Below, one piece after another: positions 34,196 to 42,219 of a stretch of DNA of 64,000 nt. This stretch comes from Alkalinema sp. FACHB-956. GTDB taxonomy: Bacteria > Cyanobacteriota > Cyanobacteriia > Leptolyngbyales > Leptolyngbyaceae. The notes under the pieces were generated by a model that saw only the letters and a program-made list of their open reading frames with translations, made no database searches and was not told the DNA's origin. Positions within the stretch are counted from its first letter, which is position 1. Every line of letters starts with the position of its first letter. Made by a program: the position numbers and the translations under genes. The stretch spans positions 1 through 64,000 of the forward strand of contig NZ_JACJRC010000016.1 of the NCBI RefSeq assembly GCF_014697025.1, in the 5' to 3' direction.

Positions 34196-34673
34196 AGGGA
34201 TAGGGATGGTTGGAGCCCGAGAAGGACGAAGGGGATGGGGAGACTAGCAACTCTGAGGAAGCAAGTCTATTAAACAACAAGATTGCACACTAGGATGAAA
34301 CAACTAAGGTTAAATACTCATGAATAAAACCCAATATTGGGGCTCTTACCGGAAAATTTAAACTCTAGTAATCTGGACAAAATCAACAATCTTCACAAGT
34401 TAAGGTAAGCAGTAAATAACGGGGGCTGAGGCATAATCCAATGCATCCATTGGTGTCATTGATAGGAGAGATCCGTGCGGTTGCAGAAACCTATGGGGTG
34501 TCACGATCGCCCTTCTAAGGACTACAGACAATAGATTACAAAAATATCACAAAAGAAATATTACAAAAAATGTCGCAACCATCAGGCTGATATAGGTTGT
34601 CTATCACTAGCGTAATTCCGACAGAAAGGAGTCCTAGTGGCGTGCTGGGGGTGGTCTGATAGTCTTCTAGTAA
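34196..34673. other. AT-rich intergenic region, no gene seen
   Basis: Gap between dacB and the pentapeptide gene, transcribed the same way. It contains A/T-rich runs (34310-34400 and 34530-34620). An 18-codon GTG frame at about 34475 has AGGAG upstream but no recognisable content. The stretch presumably holds the dacB promoter. Confidence 0.45.
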
Positions 34674-34715
34674 GGCTAGGGCTAAAACAGGCTAGGGCTA
34701 ATAACAGGCTAGGGC
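34674..34715. repeat. ~17-bp tandem repeat overlapping a stop codon
   Basis: GGCTAGGGCTAAAACA, GGCTAGGGCTAATAACA, GGCTAGGGCGCG. The last unit contains the end of the pentapeptide gene, so the repeat was generated at the gene's 3' boundary. Confidence 0.8.
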
Positions 34716-35422
34716 GCGATCGTCCCATCGGGCATGATTGCGCCCTGCAAGTCAGCATCCTTCAAAATCGTGCCCGTTAAATCTGCGTTTTGCAAATTGG
34801 CGTTGCGTAAGGTGGCTCGTCTGAGGTCAGCATAGCTGAGGTCGGCTCCGGTTAAATTGGCTCCGGTCAAATCTACCGCTGGTAAATCCCGTCCGACGGT
34901 GCGATGCATATTAGCGCGGCAAAACTTAGCCCCTGCAAGATCCGCATTGCAGAATAACACCCCGTGCAACGTGGCATAGCTCAGATCGGCCCCTTGCAAA
35001 TTGGCGTTTTGAAAATCCGTAGGATGGGCGGTACTGGATTGCAAGTCAGCATCGTAGAGGATTGCGTTCACTAAACTGGCATGGCTCAACACTGCACCAT
35101 TCAGGGTCGCTTTGCAGAGATTGGCCCCATCCAAACAAGCATTGACGAAATTTGCCCCACTCAGATCCGCTTCTCGCAGAATCGCCCCTTGTAAATTTGC
35201 GCCAGTTAAATTCGCTCCCCACAAAATGGCTTCACTTAAATCTGCGGACTGGAACCAGGCTTGGGTTAAGTCGGTTTTGCCCAGCCGCGCTTGACGCAAG
35301 TCCGATCGACTGAAATTTGCCCCTTGGAGGTTTAAATTTGTTAACTCGGCCTCTTGCAAATTGAGTTGCAAAAAGTCTCGTTCTCCACGGAGATAACAGG
35401 TAATCAGATCGGTTACGTTCAT
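34709..35422 (-). CDS. Cytosolic pentapeptide-repeat protein
   Basis: 237 residues from ATG 35422 (MNVTDLITCYLRGERDFLQL). Nearly the whole protein is A(D/N)LxX pentapeptides (TNLNLQGANFSRSDLRQARLGKTDL, LSGANFVNACLDGANLCKATL), about 40 repeats, folding as a right-handed quadrilateral beta helix. No signal peptide or membrane helix. The short N-terminal helix before the repeats is common in cyanobacterial members. The in-frame start at 35467 adds Cys/Tyr-rich residues and is less likely. Such proteins may act as scaffolds; a specific function cannot be assigned. Confidence 0.85.
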   Translation of the reverse strand: MNVTDLITCYLRGERDFLQLNLQEAELTNLNLQGANFSRSDLRQARLGKTDLTQAWFQSADLSEAILWGANLTGANLQGAILREADLSGANFVNACLDGANLCKATLNGAVLSHASLVNAILYDADLQSSTAHPTDFQNANLQGADLSYATLHGVLFCNADLAGAKFCRANMHRTVGRDLPAVDLTGANLTGADLSYADLRRATLRNANLQNADLTGTILKDADLQGAIMPDGTIAP

Positions 35423-35887
35423 ACACACACAGCGATACGCGGATTGATAGAACAATTCAAAAAACAATTCAATCGAGCAATGCCAGGATCAGCGTCACCA
35501 GTCTCCGTGCGTTACACGGATCTGTGCGCTACGAGTCTGATCCAGTGCTTATTCAGTAATACGTCAGGGAAATACGTCAGGGATTGCAGGTAAAGCCTAT
35601 CACCAGACAGGATATCACCAACGATATAACAACGACATCACCAAGGAGTATAGCCAGAAGACCAACCCGCGTCTCTGGCTCAGCGAGCTGAGATTCATCG
35701 TTCCATGATAATTCACTGTTCTACTATATAGAGATATAGCGAATTTTGTTGAGAGACTTGAATAAAAATCTTGAGAAATCATTAACTCAGCCCTTCGATC
35801 GTGGGGATCTTCATTAAGATCGATAGAATATATTACCCGACGGTAGTATGTTAAGACTTGCTGTGTTTCGCTCCGGAGTCAATTCCT
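35423..35887. other. Divergent promoter region of pentapeptide gene and sqr
   Basis: 465 bases between divergent genes. Small duplications (ACAATTCAA twice near 35450; ATACGTCAGGGA twice near 35560; GTGCG(T/C)TAC twice). An AT-rich stretch around 35720-35850 likely carries the sqr promoter. No gene or RNA recognised. Confidence 0.45.
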
Positions 35888-37177
35888 GTGTCTTCTACCG
35901 TGAACTCTGCGCAAAATCCATCTTCCACCCCTGGCGCTGCTGGTAAACACCATCAAATCGTGATTGTCGGCGGAGGAGCCGCAGGCATTACCGTTGCGGC
36001 GCAACTACTCAAGCAGTCCCGATCGCTGGATGTGGCGATCATTGAACCCTCGGCGAAGCATGATTACCAACCGGGGTGGACTCTTGTAGGGGGTGGCGTT
36101 GCGCCCCTGTCCGACTTTGTGCGGGATGAAAAAGCGGTGATCCCTCCTGGTGCAAAGTGGTTGCAAACGGCTGTGGCTAGCTTTGATCCCGCTCAAAATA
36201 CCCTCACCACGATCGACGGCCAGCAGATTCACTACGATTACCTGGTGGTCTGTCCTGGGATTCAAATCAATTGGCATTTGATTAAAGGACTCAAGGAAGC
36301 CCTGGGCAAAGGCGGTGTCACGAGTAACTATTCCAAAGAGTTTGTCCCCTACACCTGGGAAACCATCCAAAATTTCAAAGGGGGCAACGCGATCTTCACC
36401 CACCCCGCTACGCCGATTAAATGTGGGGGCGCGCCGCAAAAAATTATGTATATGGCCGACGATGCCTTCAAAAATCGCGGTCTGGGCAGCAAAACTAACG
36501 TAACCTTCTGCATTGCTGGCCCCAAAATGTTCCCGATCGCGCCCTACTCGGCAACGTTGGATCAAGTGGTGGCTCGCCGGGGTATCACGCCAAAATTCCT
36601 GCATAACCTGAAGGAAATTAAAGCCGATACGAAGGAAGCGGTTTTTGATGTTACCTCTGCCGACGGCGTGCAGGAAGTCACCCTGCCCTACGACATGATC
36701 CATGTGACGCCGCCCATGAGTCCCCCCGACTTCATCAAGCAAAGCCCCCTCGCCAACGAAGCAGGCTGGGTCGATGTTCACAAACACACCTTGCAGCACA
36801 ACCGCTACCCCAACGTCTTTTCCCTAGGGGATGCCTCCTCCCTGCCCACATCTAAGACCGCTGCTGCTGCCCGCAAACAAGCCCCTGTTCTGGTGCATAA
36901 CCTGTTGGCGGTGATGAATTCCCAGTCCTGCGATGCCCAATACAACGGCTACACCTGCTGTCCGTTGATTACCGGCTACCAATCGGCCATGATGGCGGAA
37001 TTTGACTACGACGGTAATTTAACTCCGTCCTTCCCCCTCGATCCCACCAAAGAGCGCTACATCATGTATCTAGCCAAGGTGCACGTTCTGCCCTGGCTCT
37101 ACTGGAACCGCATGTTGGCGGGCGAAAGCTTTGAGGCCGATGTGTTTAAACCGCTGAAAAAGCTGGCGGGTTGGTAA
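35888..37177 (+). CDS. sqr: Sulfide:quinone oxidoreductase
   Basis: 429 residues from GTG 35888, with GGAG nine bases upstream. FAD-dependent disulfide oxidoreductase transferring electrons from sulfide to the quinone pool at the membrane. The FAD dinucleotide fold is HQIVIVGGGAAGITVAAQLL. Candidate redox Cys are in YDYLVVCPGIQINW, TPIKCGGAPQKIMYM and NGYTCCPLITGYQSAMMAEFDY. The last block resembles mitochondrial-type (type II) SQR. The C-terminus has the amphipathic region typical for membrane docking. An ArsR-type regulator is encoded convergently just downstream, suggesting sulfide- or thiol-responsive control. Confidence 0.9.
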   Translation: MSSTVNSAQNPSSTPGAAGKHHQIVIVGGGAAGITVAAQLLKQSRSLDVAIIEPSAKHDYQPGWTLVGGGVAPLSDFVRDEKAVIPPGAKWLQTAVASFDPAQNTLTTIDGQQIHYDYLVVCPGIQINWHLIKGLKEALGKGGVTSNYSKEFVPYTWETIQNFKGGNAIFTHPATPIKCGGAPQKIMYMADDAFKNRGLGSKTNVTFCIAGPKMFPIAPYSATLDQVVARRGITPKFLHNLKEIKADTKEAVFDVTSADGVQEVTLPYDMIHVTPPMSPPDFIKQSPLANEAGWVDVHKHTLQHNRYPNVFSLGDASSLPTSKTAAAARKQAPVLVHNLLAVMNSQSCDAQYNGYTCCPLITGYQSAMMAEFDYDGNLTPSFPLDPTKERYIMYLAKVHVLPWLYWNRMLAGESFEADVFKPLKKLAGW

Positions 37178-37203
37178 GTGGTTGGCCGCACTCAGTTTAA
37201 GTA

Positions 37204-37270
37204 TTTGGTAGCACTTAGTGGTTGGTAGCTCTTAGTTTTGGTAGCACTTAGTGGTTGGTAGCTCTTAGTT
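37204..37270. repeat. ~33-bp tandem repeat between sqr and arsR-type gene
   Basis: Two copies of TTTGGTAGCACTTAGTGGTT plus GGTAGCTCTTAG, the second reaching into the stop codon of the regulator (37265-37267). The unit itself has an internal GGTAGC(A)CTTAGT duplication. Confidence 0.85.
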
Positions 37271-37861
37271 AAAGTTACCGGCTTCTTGCAGCCATTCTGT
37301 AGGGGGAAGACGGCGGTAGGTGCCATCTTTGCGGCTCATGAGTTGATAGCCAATCAATTCCCGACGCAGGGTAGCGCAGTCTTCGTGGTGCTGCTTGAGG
37401 ATGGCGTTGATTTCTTTTTCGGAATAATCCCGATCGGGTTCAATTTTTTGGACTAACCATTTCAGCAAGACAAACCGCTTTTTGCGGGCTGCTGGAATTG
37501 TAAGAATGCGATCGTTTTCGACAAAGGCTTTCAGTACCGTTGTTTCCCAATCCTCTGGTTGCACCGATTGCGCCAGGGTTTTGAGTTGTTCGGAGGAGAG
37601 GAGGTCACGGCTGAGCAATTGAAGTTGTTCGGAGTTGAGCCGGTAGAGATGGGTATTGCCTTCGGGATTCAGCAGCACCAAGTTTAGAGACTTCAGCTTG
37701 GCGAGGTGGTGGGAGATGGTAGGCGCTTTGAGATGTAGCAGAGCGGCCATTTCTTCCACACTACATTCACGCTGGGCCAGTAGCCCTAGCAGTTTTAGTC
37801 GCGTTTCGTCGCTCAGGACTTTGAAGAAGTCCAGGAGGGTTTGTAGATTCTCAGGGGCCAT
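37265..37861 (-). CDS. ArsR-family regulator with DUF2087 domain
   Basis: 198 residues. N-terminal winged HTH of the ArsR/SmtB type (LLDFFKVLSDETRLKLLGLLAQRECSVEEMAALLHLKAPTISHHLAKLKSLNLV). It has one Cys in the helix-3 position (RECSVEE) and not the ELCVCDL metal motif. The C-terminal half is the DUF2087 domain (AARKKRFVLLKWLVQKIEPDRDYSEKEINAILKQHHEDCATLRRELIGYQLMSR), which contains a second Cys. The two Cys could sense sulfide or oxidants as in thiol-based ArsR repressors; this is inference from the neighbouring sqr. ATG 37861, with AT-rich palindromes upstream. Confidence 0.88.
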   Translation of the reverse strand: MAPENLQTLLDFFKVLSDETRLKLLGLLAQRECSVEEMAALLHLKAPTISHHLAKLKSLNLVLLNPEGNTHLYRLNSEQLQLLSRDLLSSEQLKTLAQSVQPEDWETTVLKAFVENDRILTIPAARKKRFVLLKWLVQKIEPDRDYSEKEINAILKQHHEDCATLRRELIGYQLMSRKDGTYRRLPPTEWLQEAGNFN

Positions 37862-37882
37862 GGGGCATTACCGGAAATACAG

Positions 37883-37922
37883 TTAATTAGATGCTTGTCT
37901 AATTAGAATTCTATCTAATTAG
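37883..37922. promoter_or_regulatory. Candidate operator of the ArsR-type gene
   Basis: Three related words TTAATTAG (37883-37890), CTAATTAG (37899-37906) and CTAATTAG (37915-37922), each 16 bases apart. They form overlapping palindromes 22 bases upstream of the regulator's start. The spacing of about one and a half turns suits side-by-side dimer binding. No TTGACA/TATAAT pair is needed to see the symmetry. Confidence 0.5.
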
Positions 37923-37936
37923 TTCCGGGAATGTCC

Positions 37937-37984
37937 ACTCGATGAGGCTTGCACTCGATGAGGCTTGCACTCGATAAGGCTTGC
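37937..37984. repeat. 16-bp tandem repeat, three copies
   Basis: ACTCGATGAGGCTTGC at 37937 and 37953 and ACTCGATAAGGCTTGC at 37969. It lies between the ArsR-type operator and the pentapeptide gene. Confidence 0.9.
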
Positions 37985-38040
37985 AATAGTATTCCACCGT
38001 TTATAAGTGACAATGAAGGGATTGAGTGGGAGGCGGCTAC

Positions 38041-38625
38041 ATGGCGATCGAAAGTCTGCGTCGGAGTTGGAGCAATCCGTGCGGGACGAGCATCGGGCAT
38101 AGACTACAAAGCGGGCATAGACTACAAAGATTGTGGCGTTTTGGTATTTGCTTGATCGCGCTCCTGGTAGGATTCTGGTTAAACCTCGCCCCTGCTCAAG
38201 CGTTGGACTATCCCCCGCCCCTGTCCTACAGCAACGCGGATTTAAAAGGCCAAAATTTTTCGGGTCAGGTTTTGCGCACGGCAGAGTTTTCCAATGCCAA
38301 TTTGGAAGATGTCAACTTTAGCGCGGCGGATCTGCGCGGGGTCGTCATGAGTGCATCGGTGTTGACGGGCACCAATCTCCACGCAGCGAACTTAGGCAAT
38401 GCCTTGATGGATCAGGTGAAGTTTAAGCAAACGGACTTGAGTGATGCCATTCTGACGGAAGCGATTCTCCTGCACTCCACCTTTGAAGCGATCGACATTA
38501 CAGGGGCCGACTTCACCGATGCCATTTTGGATGGGGCACAGATTGCCAAGCTTTGCCAAATCGCAGCGGGCACCAATTCCATCACCGGGGTTAGTACTAG
38601 AGACTCCCTCGGCTGCCTGGATTAG
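38041..38625 (+). CDS. Exported pentapeptide-repeat protein (TL15/TL17-like), paralogue of 24545
   Basis: 194 residues from ATG 38041, with GGGAGG 12-7 bases upstream. The signal helix LWRFGICLIALLVGFWLNLAPAQA ends in AQA, so cleavage and export to lumen or periplasm is likely. About 20 pentapeptides follow (YSNADLKGQNFSGQVLRTAEFSNANLEDVNFSAADLRG). The end AKLCQIAAGTNSITGVSTRDSLGCLD matches the paralogue at 24545-25141 almost motif for motif, including both Cys. The leader carries an in-frame duplication, GHRLQSGHRLQR, encoded by a 15-18-base tandem repeat at about 38096-38130. Function unknown. Confidence 0.82.
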   Translation: MAIESLRRSWSNPCGTSIGHRLQSGHRLQRLWRFGICLIALLVGFWLNLAPAQALDYPPPLSYSNADLKGQNFSGQVLRTAEFSNANLEDVNFSAADLRGVVMSASVLTGTNLHAANLGNALMDQVKFKQTDLSDAILTEAILLHSTFEAIDITGADFTDAILDGAQIAKLCQIAAGTNSITGVSTRDSLGCLD

Positions 38626-38828
38626 GTGGCTCAGATTTCCACGGGGCCAGTACCTGTTTCCAATAACCTTTTCAGATACTCTTGCCTTTTCAGATACACT
38701 TTGTTAGTGAGCGAGGGAATTTGTGAGCTGGTGACTGAATTCTGGTGATCTGGGTCACTAGGTTTAAATCCTCTGGGTCAATCCTCTGCGATCGTTTGTT
38801 AACGCTTTCCGCCCATTCTGTCAGTCCC

Positions 38829-40016
38829 ATGGTGAATTCCAATCCTGTTCAACAAACTGTACCGACTCAAGTACAACGGGTTGGAATCATTGGTGGAGGG
38901 CAATTAGCCTGGATGATGGCGGAGGCCGCGCAGAAATTAGGCATTGATCTGATTGTCCAGACGCCCCATCCCACCGATCCTGCTGTTACGATCGCGCGGG
39001 AATCGATTTTTGCCCCCGTCGCCGATGCAGAAGCCACAGCAACCTTGGCGCAACGCTGCGATGTGATTACCTTTGAAAACGAGTTTGTCGATCTGCCTAA
39101 GTTGAATCGACTAGCGCAGGAGGGCGTTATTTTTCGTCCCGGACTCAATTGCCTAACGCCCTTGCTGGACAAGTACCACCAGCGCTGTTTTCTGCGCCAC
39201 CGGGACTTGCCGACCCCCGATTTTTCGCTGCTGCCCACTTCTCCCTATCCGCTGATTCCCAACCGCCTGCCCTGTGTGCTGAAAACGCGCCGCCTGGGCT
39301 ACGACGGCTACGGCACCTTCATCGTTAAGACGGAGGATCAGTTTGAAGAGTTGATCTATAAAATTCCCGTCGATGCCCTGATGCTGGAAGAGTTTGTGCC
39401 CTTTACCCGCGAGTTGGCGGTGATGGCGGCCCGATCGCTCAGCGGGGAAGTGGTAGTCTATCCGATCGTGGAAACCCAGCAGGAAAACCAAGTCTGTCGG
39501 CGGGTGTTTGTGCCGACGGATCTGTTGCCACGGGTGGAACAGCAAGTCCACGCGATCGCCCAAACCATTCTGGAAAGCTTGCAGTATGTGGGGATCCTGG
39601 GGATCGAATTATTTCTGACAGAGGACGATCGGGTCTTGGTGAACGAGATTGCTCCCCGCACCCACAATTCCGGCCATTACACGTTGGATGCCTGCGAAGT
39701 CTCCCAGTTTGAACAACAGTTACGCGCGGTCTGTGGCTTGCCCTTGGGCAGTCCGGCGTTGAATTGTGCGGGGGCGGTGATGGTGAATCTGCTGGGCTTT
39801 GAAAGCTCCAGTGGTGACTATGCCCAACAACGCCAGCAGCTAGCGGCCATTCCTAACGCCCAGGTACATTGGTACGGCAAAACAGAATCTCGCCCAGGCC
39901 GCAAGTTGGGGCATGTTACGGTGCGGCTGTTCCAGGAAGAGAATTTAGCTGAGACCTCGATCGCCCTAGCCCAGGAAATTGAGCGCATTTGGTATCCTGA
40001 CCAGGCCCCTGCTTGA
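38829..40016 (+). CDS. purK: N5-carboxyaminoimidazole ribonucleotide synthase
   Basis: 395 residues from ATG 38829. ATP-grasp enzyme of purine synthesis: AIR plus bicarbonate plus ATP gives N5-CAIR. RVGIIGGGQLAWMMAEAAQKLG is the N-terminal Rossmann start, VITFENEFVDL a family hallmark, LPCVLKTRRLGYDGYGTFIV the ATP-grasp glycine loop, ALMLEEFVPFTRELAVMAARS the nucleotide-binding strand, and VNEIAPRTHNSGHYTLDAC the metal-binding end. The longer frame to 38745 is not family-like. The 6S RNA gene lies ~135 bases downstream, an arrangement I recall from other cyanobacteria. Confidence 0.96.
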   Translation: MVNSNPVQQTVPTQVQRVGIIGGGQLAWMMAEAAQKLGIDLIVQTPHPTDPAVTIARESIFAPVADAEATATLAQRCDVITFENEFVDLPKLNRLAQEGVIFRPGLNCLTPLLDKYHQRCFLRHRDLPTPDFSLLPTSPYPLIPNRLPCVLKTRRLGYDGYGTFIVKTEDQFEELIYKIPVDALMLEEFVPFTRELAVMAARSLSGEVVVYPIVETQQENQVCRRVFVPTDLLPRVEQQVHAIAQTILESLQYVGILGIELFLTEDDRVLVNEIAPRTHNSGHYTLDACEVSQFEQQLRAVCGLPLGSPALNCAGAVMVNLLGFESSSGDYAQQRQQLAAIPNAQVHWYGKTESRPGRKLGHVTVRLFQEENLAETSIALAQEIERIWYPDQAPA

Positions 40017-40150
40017 TCCCCCGTCGATACTGCTGCCTTCAGGTCAAACTAGCCAATCCCGACCTCCACCGTTTACAATACTGGAAGGTTCACGGCTACG
40101 TTGGTGACTGCCAATAATGTTTTTTGATCTATGTCTTTTCTTATAAGGGA

Positions 40151-40338
40151 ACCTCACGGATCTTGCGGCAGTAGACTGAGCTTGTACTCAGAAACTTTAT
40201 GCGAGATATAACGGTACCCACCTGGTTTAAGCCAGGTCTAAAACTGAGGTAAGACGGCGCAGCGGTGAACCCACTTAAGCAATTTGGTTCAGCCTTTGGC
40301 ATTGGTATGCAAGACGCTGACGAAAGGTCAGCCTTTAG
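40151..40338 (+). ncRNA. ssaA: 6S RNA (RNA polymerase-binding regulatory RNA), cyanobacterial type
   Basis: No ORF is present, but the stretch folds as a long rod. ACCT and ATCTTGC near the 5' end (40151-40166) face GCAAGA and AGGT near the 3' end (about 40310-40329). An apical near-perfect hairpin ACCTGGTTTAAGCCAGGT (about 40218-40235) is also present. Length of ~188 and location just behind purK match 6S RNA of cyanobacteria as I know it. A TTATAA at 40141-40146 could be the -10 box. A strong terminator follows at 40341. 6S RNA sequesters RNA polymerase by mimicking an open promoter. Boundaries are approximate. Confidence 0.65.
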
Positions 40339-40340
40339 AT

Positions 40341-40366
40341 CTCAACTGGATTCAGTTGAGTTTTTT
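40341..40366 (+). terminator. Rho-independent terminator after 6S RNA
   Basis: Perfect 8-bp stem CTCAACTG/CAGTTGAG with four-base loop GATT, followed by six T residues. It ends the transcript that starts near 40150. Confidence 0.88.
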
Positions 40367-40618
40367 AGTTTTTAGGCAAGTTGTTAAAACAATGTGAGTT
40401 CGATAGCTATTCGATAAATAAAAAAAGTCCTTCACAAATACCCTGGGCCTGGACGCAGAATTCACTTTCGGGGGGTGTCGGGGGAGTAGAGTCCCCTGAC
40501 ATAGCAGGGGCGCGGGGAGAAGTTCCCCGATCTTCGCTGCGCAGCAGCCCCGACGATCGCAACCTAGCACGAATCTATCGAACTCACCTTAAAACACGAT
40601 CGCCATAGCGGGGATCGG

Positions 40619-41989
40619 TTGAATGGATGGCAAGAAAGATGGTCGCTCTCAGCAGGTTACGGTAAGGTTAAAAGTAACTCAACTTCTTCTGCGGGAAAGA
40701 TTTCTCCATTGAACCTTTTGTCATTACCGATCGCTGCTCCTAGCGCTGTTTCTCGGGTTTGTTTAGACAACGGTTTGACCCTGATTCACCACCAAATGAC
40801 TGCGACCGATGCGATCGCAGTGGATGTCTGGGTGAAGGCCGGTGCAATTTTGGAACCCGATGACGCTTCGGGCATGGCGCACTTTCTGGAACACATGATT
40901 TTTAAGGGCAGCGATCGCCTTCTGCCTGGAGACTTTGACGCCATTATTGAAAATCACGGTGGTACCACCAACGCCGCCACGGGGCAGGATTATGCTCACT
41001 TTTTCCTAGTTTGTGGGGCGCACGCCCTGGGGGAAACCCTGCCCTGCTTGGCGGAACTGCTCCTGAATGCAGCGATCCCCGACGAAGAATTTGAGCGGGA
41101 ACGGGAGGTCGTATTTGAAGAAATGCGCCAAGCCTACGACAGCCCTGACTGGCTAGGCTTCCAAGCACTTCTGGAAACGGTGTATCAACGCCACGCCTAT
41201 GGCCGATCGATTCTGGGAACGACGGAAACCTTGATGCGGATGACCCCGGAACGCCTGCGCCAGTTCCATCGATCGCGCTACCAGCCAGAGCATATGACGG
41301 TGGTGATCACAGGCAATCTCAGCCAAGCAGAGGCTATCCAAGCCGTCAGCCAAGCTTTCCACACCTTCCCAACGCCCACGCCCTTTGATCCCTACCAGCC
41401 CGATGCCGAACCGCCGATCGTGGGGATTCGCCGTCAGGTCTTGCAACTGCCCCAGGCAGAACAGGCGCGGCTGATGCTGGCTTGGATTGCACCGGGATCC
41501 CAATCGAAGCGCGATCGCTGGTCGGTGAAAGGTTTGGATCTCCTCTCTGTGCTGTTGACCGAGGGACGCACCTCGCGCCTCGTGCGGGAATTGCGGGAGG
41601 AACGCAATCTCGTGCTGGATGTCAGTGCCGCCGTTTCCATGCAGCAGGATTCCAGCATTTTTACGATTACGGCTTGGCTGGATCCCGAAGATTTAGATCG
41701 GGTAGAGGCCATCATCGGCGATCGACTCTCGGAGTTGACCCATGCGCCCATTACGCCCACGGAACTGAACCGAGCCAAGCGACTCATTTGTAACGACCAC
41801 GCCTTTTCCTCGGAGTCGCCCAGCCAAATTGCCAGTCTCTACGGCTACAACCACACCTTGGCAGAACTGGAAGCAGCGCTGACCTATCCCGACGACATCC
41901 GATCGTTTGTTTCCGGCGATCTCTGTAATATTGCCAGTCAGTTCCTCTCGCCGTACCACTATGCAGCGGTGATTGTACGCCCGGAGTAG
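40619..41989 (+). CDS. M16-family zinc peptidase
   Basis: Up to 456 residues. The inverse zinc motif HxxEH is in GMAHFLEHMIFKGS, with the downstream Glu in EFEREREVVFEEMRQAYDSP, so this is a catalytically complete M16 subunit. The GTTNAATGQDYAHFFL segment and the second inactive-like half (residues ~230-456, QSKRDRWSVKGLDLLSVLLTEGRTSRLVRELREERNL) are typical of bacterial M16B proteins. These degrade small unfolded peptides or act as processing peptidases. No signal peptide is seen. There is no in-frame ATG: TTG 40619 gives the longest form, and TTG 40709 begins nearer the conserved fold. Confidence 0.88.
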   Translation: MNGWQERWSLSAGYGKVKSNSTSSAGKISPLNLLSLPIAAPSAVSRVCLDNGLTLIHHQMTATDAIAVDVWVKAGAILEPDDASGMAHFLEHMIFKGSDRLLPGDFDAIIENHGGTTNAATGQDYAHFFLVCGAHALGETLPCLAELLLNAAIPDEEFEREREVVFEEMRQAYDSPDWLGFQALLETVYQRHAYGRSILGTTETLMRMTPERLRQFHRSRYQPEHMTVVITGNLSQAEAIQAVSQAFHTFPTPTPFDPYQPDAEPPIVGIRRQVLQLPQAEQARLMLAWIAPGSQSKRDRWSVKGLDLLSVLLTEGRTSRLVRELREERNLVLDVSAAVSMQQDSSIFTITAWLDPEDLDRVEAIIGDRLSELTHAPITPTELNRAKRLICNDHAFSSESPSQIASLYGYNHTLAELEAALTYPDDIRSFVSGDLCNIASQFLSPYHYAAVIVRPE

Positions 41990-42010
41990 ACCTGTCTAAG
42001 TCTGCAAACA

Positions 42011-42050
42011 AAAATCCCCGATCGTTCTTTTTGGAGAGATCGGGGATTTT
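42011..42050. terminator. Bidirectional terminator hairpin
   Basis: Perfect 13-bp stem AAAATCCCCGATC (42011-42023) and GATCGGGGATTTT (42038-42050). A/T tracts lie on both sides, between the convergent M16 peptidase and ndhB genes. Confidence 0.85.
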
Positions 42051-42080
42051 ATTGAATTGATTGACTGTAGCTGGGGCTCT

Positions 42081-42179
42081 GATCCCCCCTAACCCCCCTT
42101 CAAAAGGGGGGGATTTGATTCTAATCCCCTTTTTCTTGGCATAGCCTCTCCGCAGGAGATAGGGGGATTTAGGGGGATC
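42081..42179. repeat. MITE-like inverted repeat (GATCCCCCTAA family)
   Basis: Termini GATCCCCCCTAACCCCCCT (42081-42099) and AGGGGGATTTAGGGGGATC (42161-42179) are inverted. An inner hairpin AAAAGGGGGGGATT/AATCCCCTTTTT lies between. The same family of words occurs at the 3' ends of the Uma2 genes at 53611 and 54319. Confidence 0.7.
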
Positions 42180-42219
42180 GAATCCATTCGTTAAACGCTG
42201 CCAATCACAGCCACGGAGC

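Noticed and set aside
34475-34535. GTG-initiated 18-codon ORF with AGGAG upstream
   Set aside because: Too short, no conservation cue, lies in an AT-rich gap; the binding site match is likely chance.
40400-40560. GC-rich stretch with GGGGAG...CTCCCC-like hairpins after the 6S terminator
   Set aside because: Could be RNA structure, but no known RNA motif or promoter is visible; probably repeat debris in the leader of the M16 gene.
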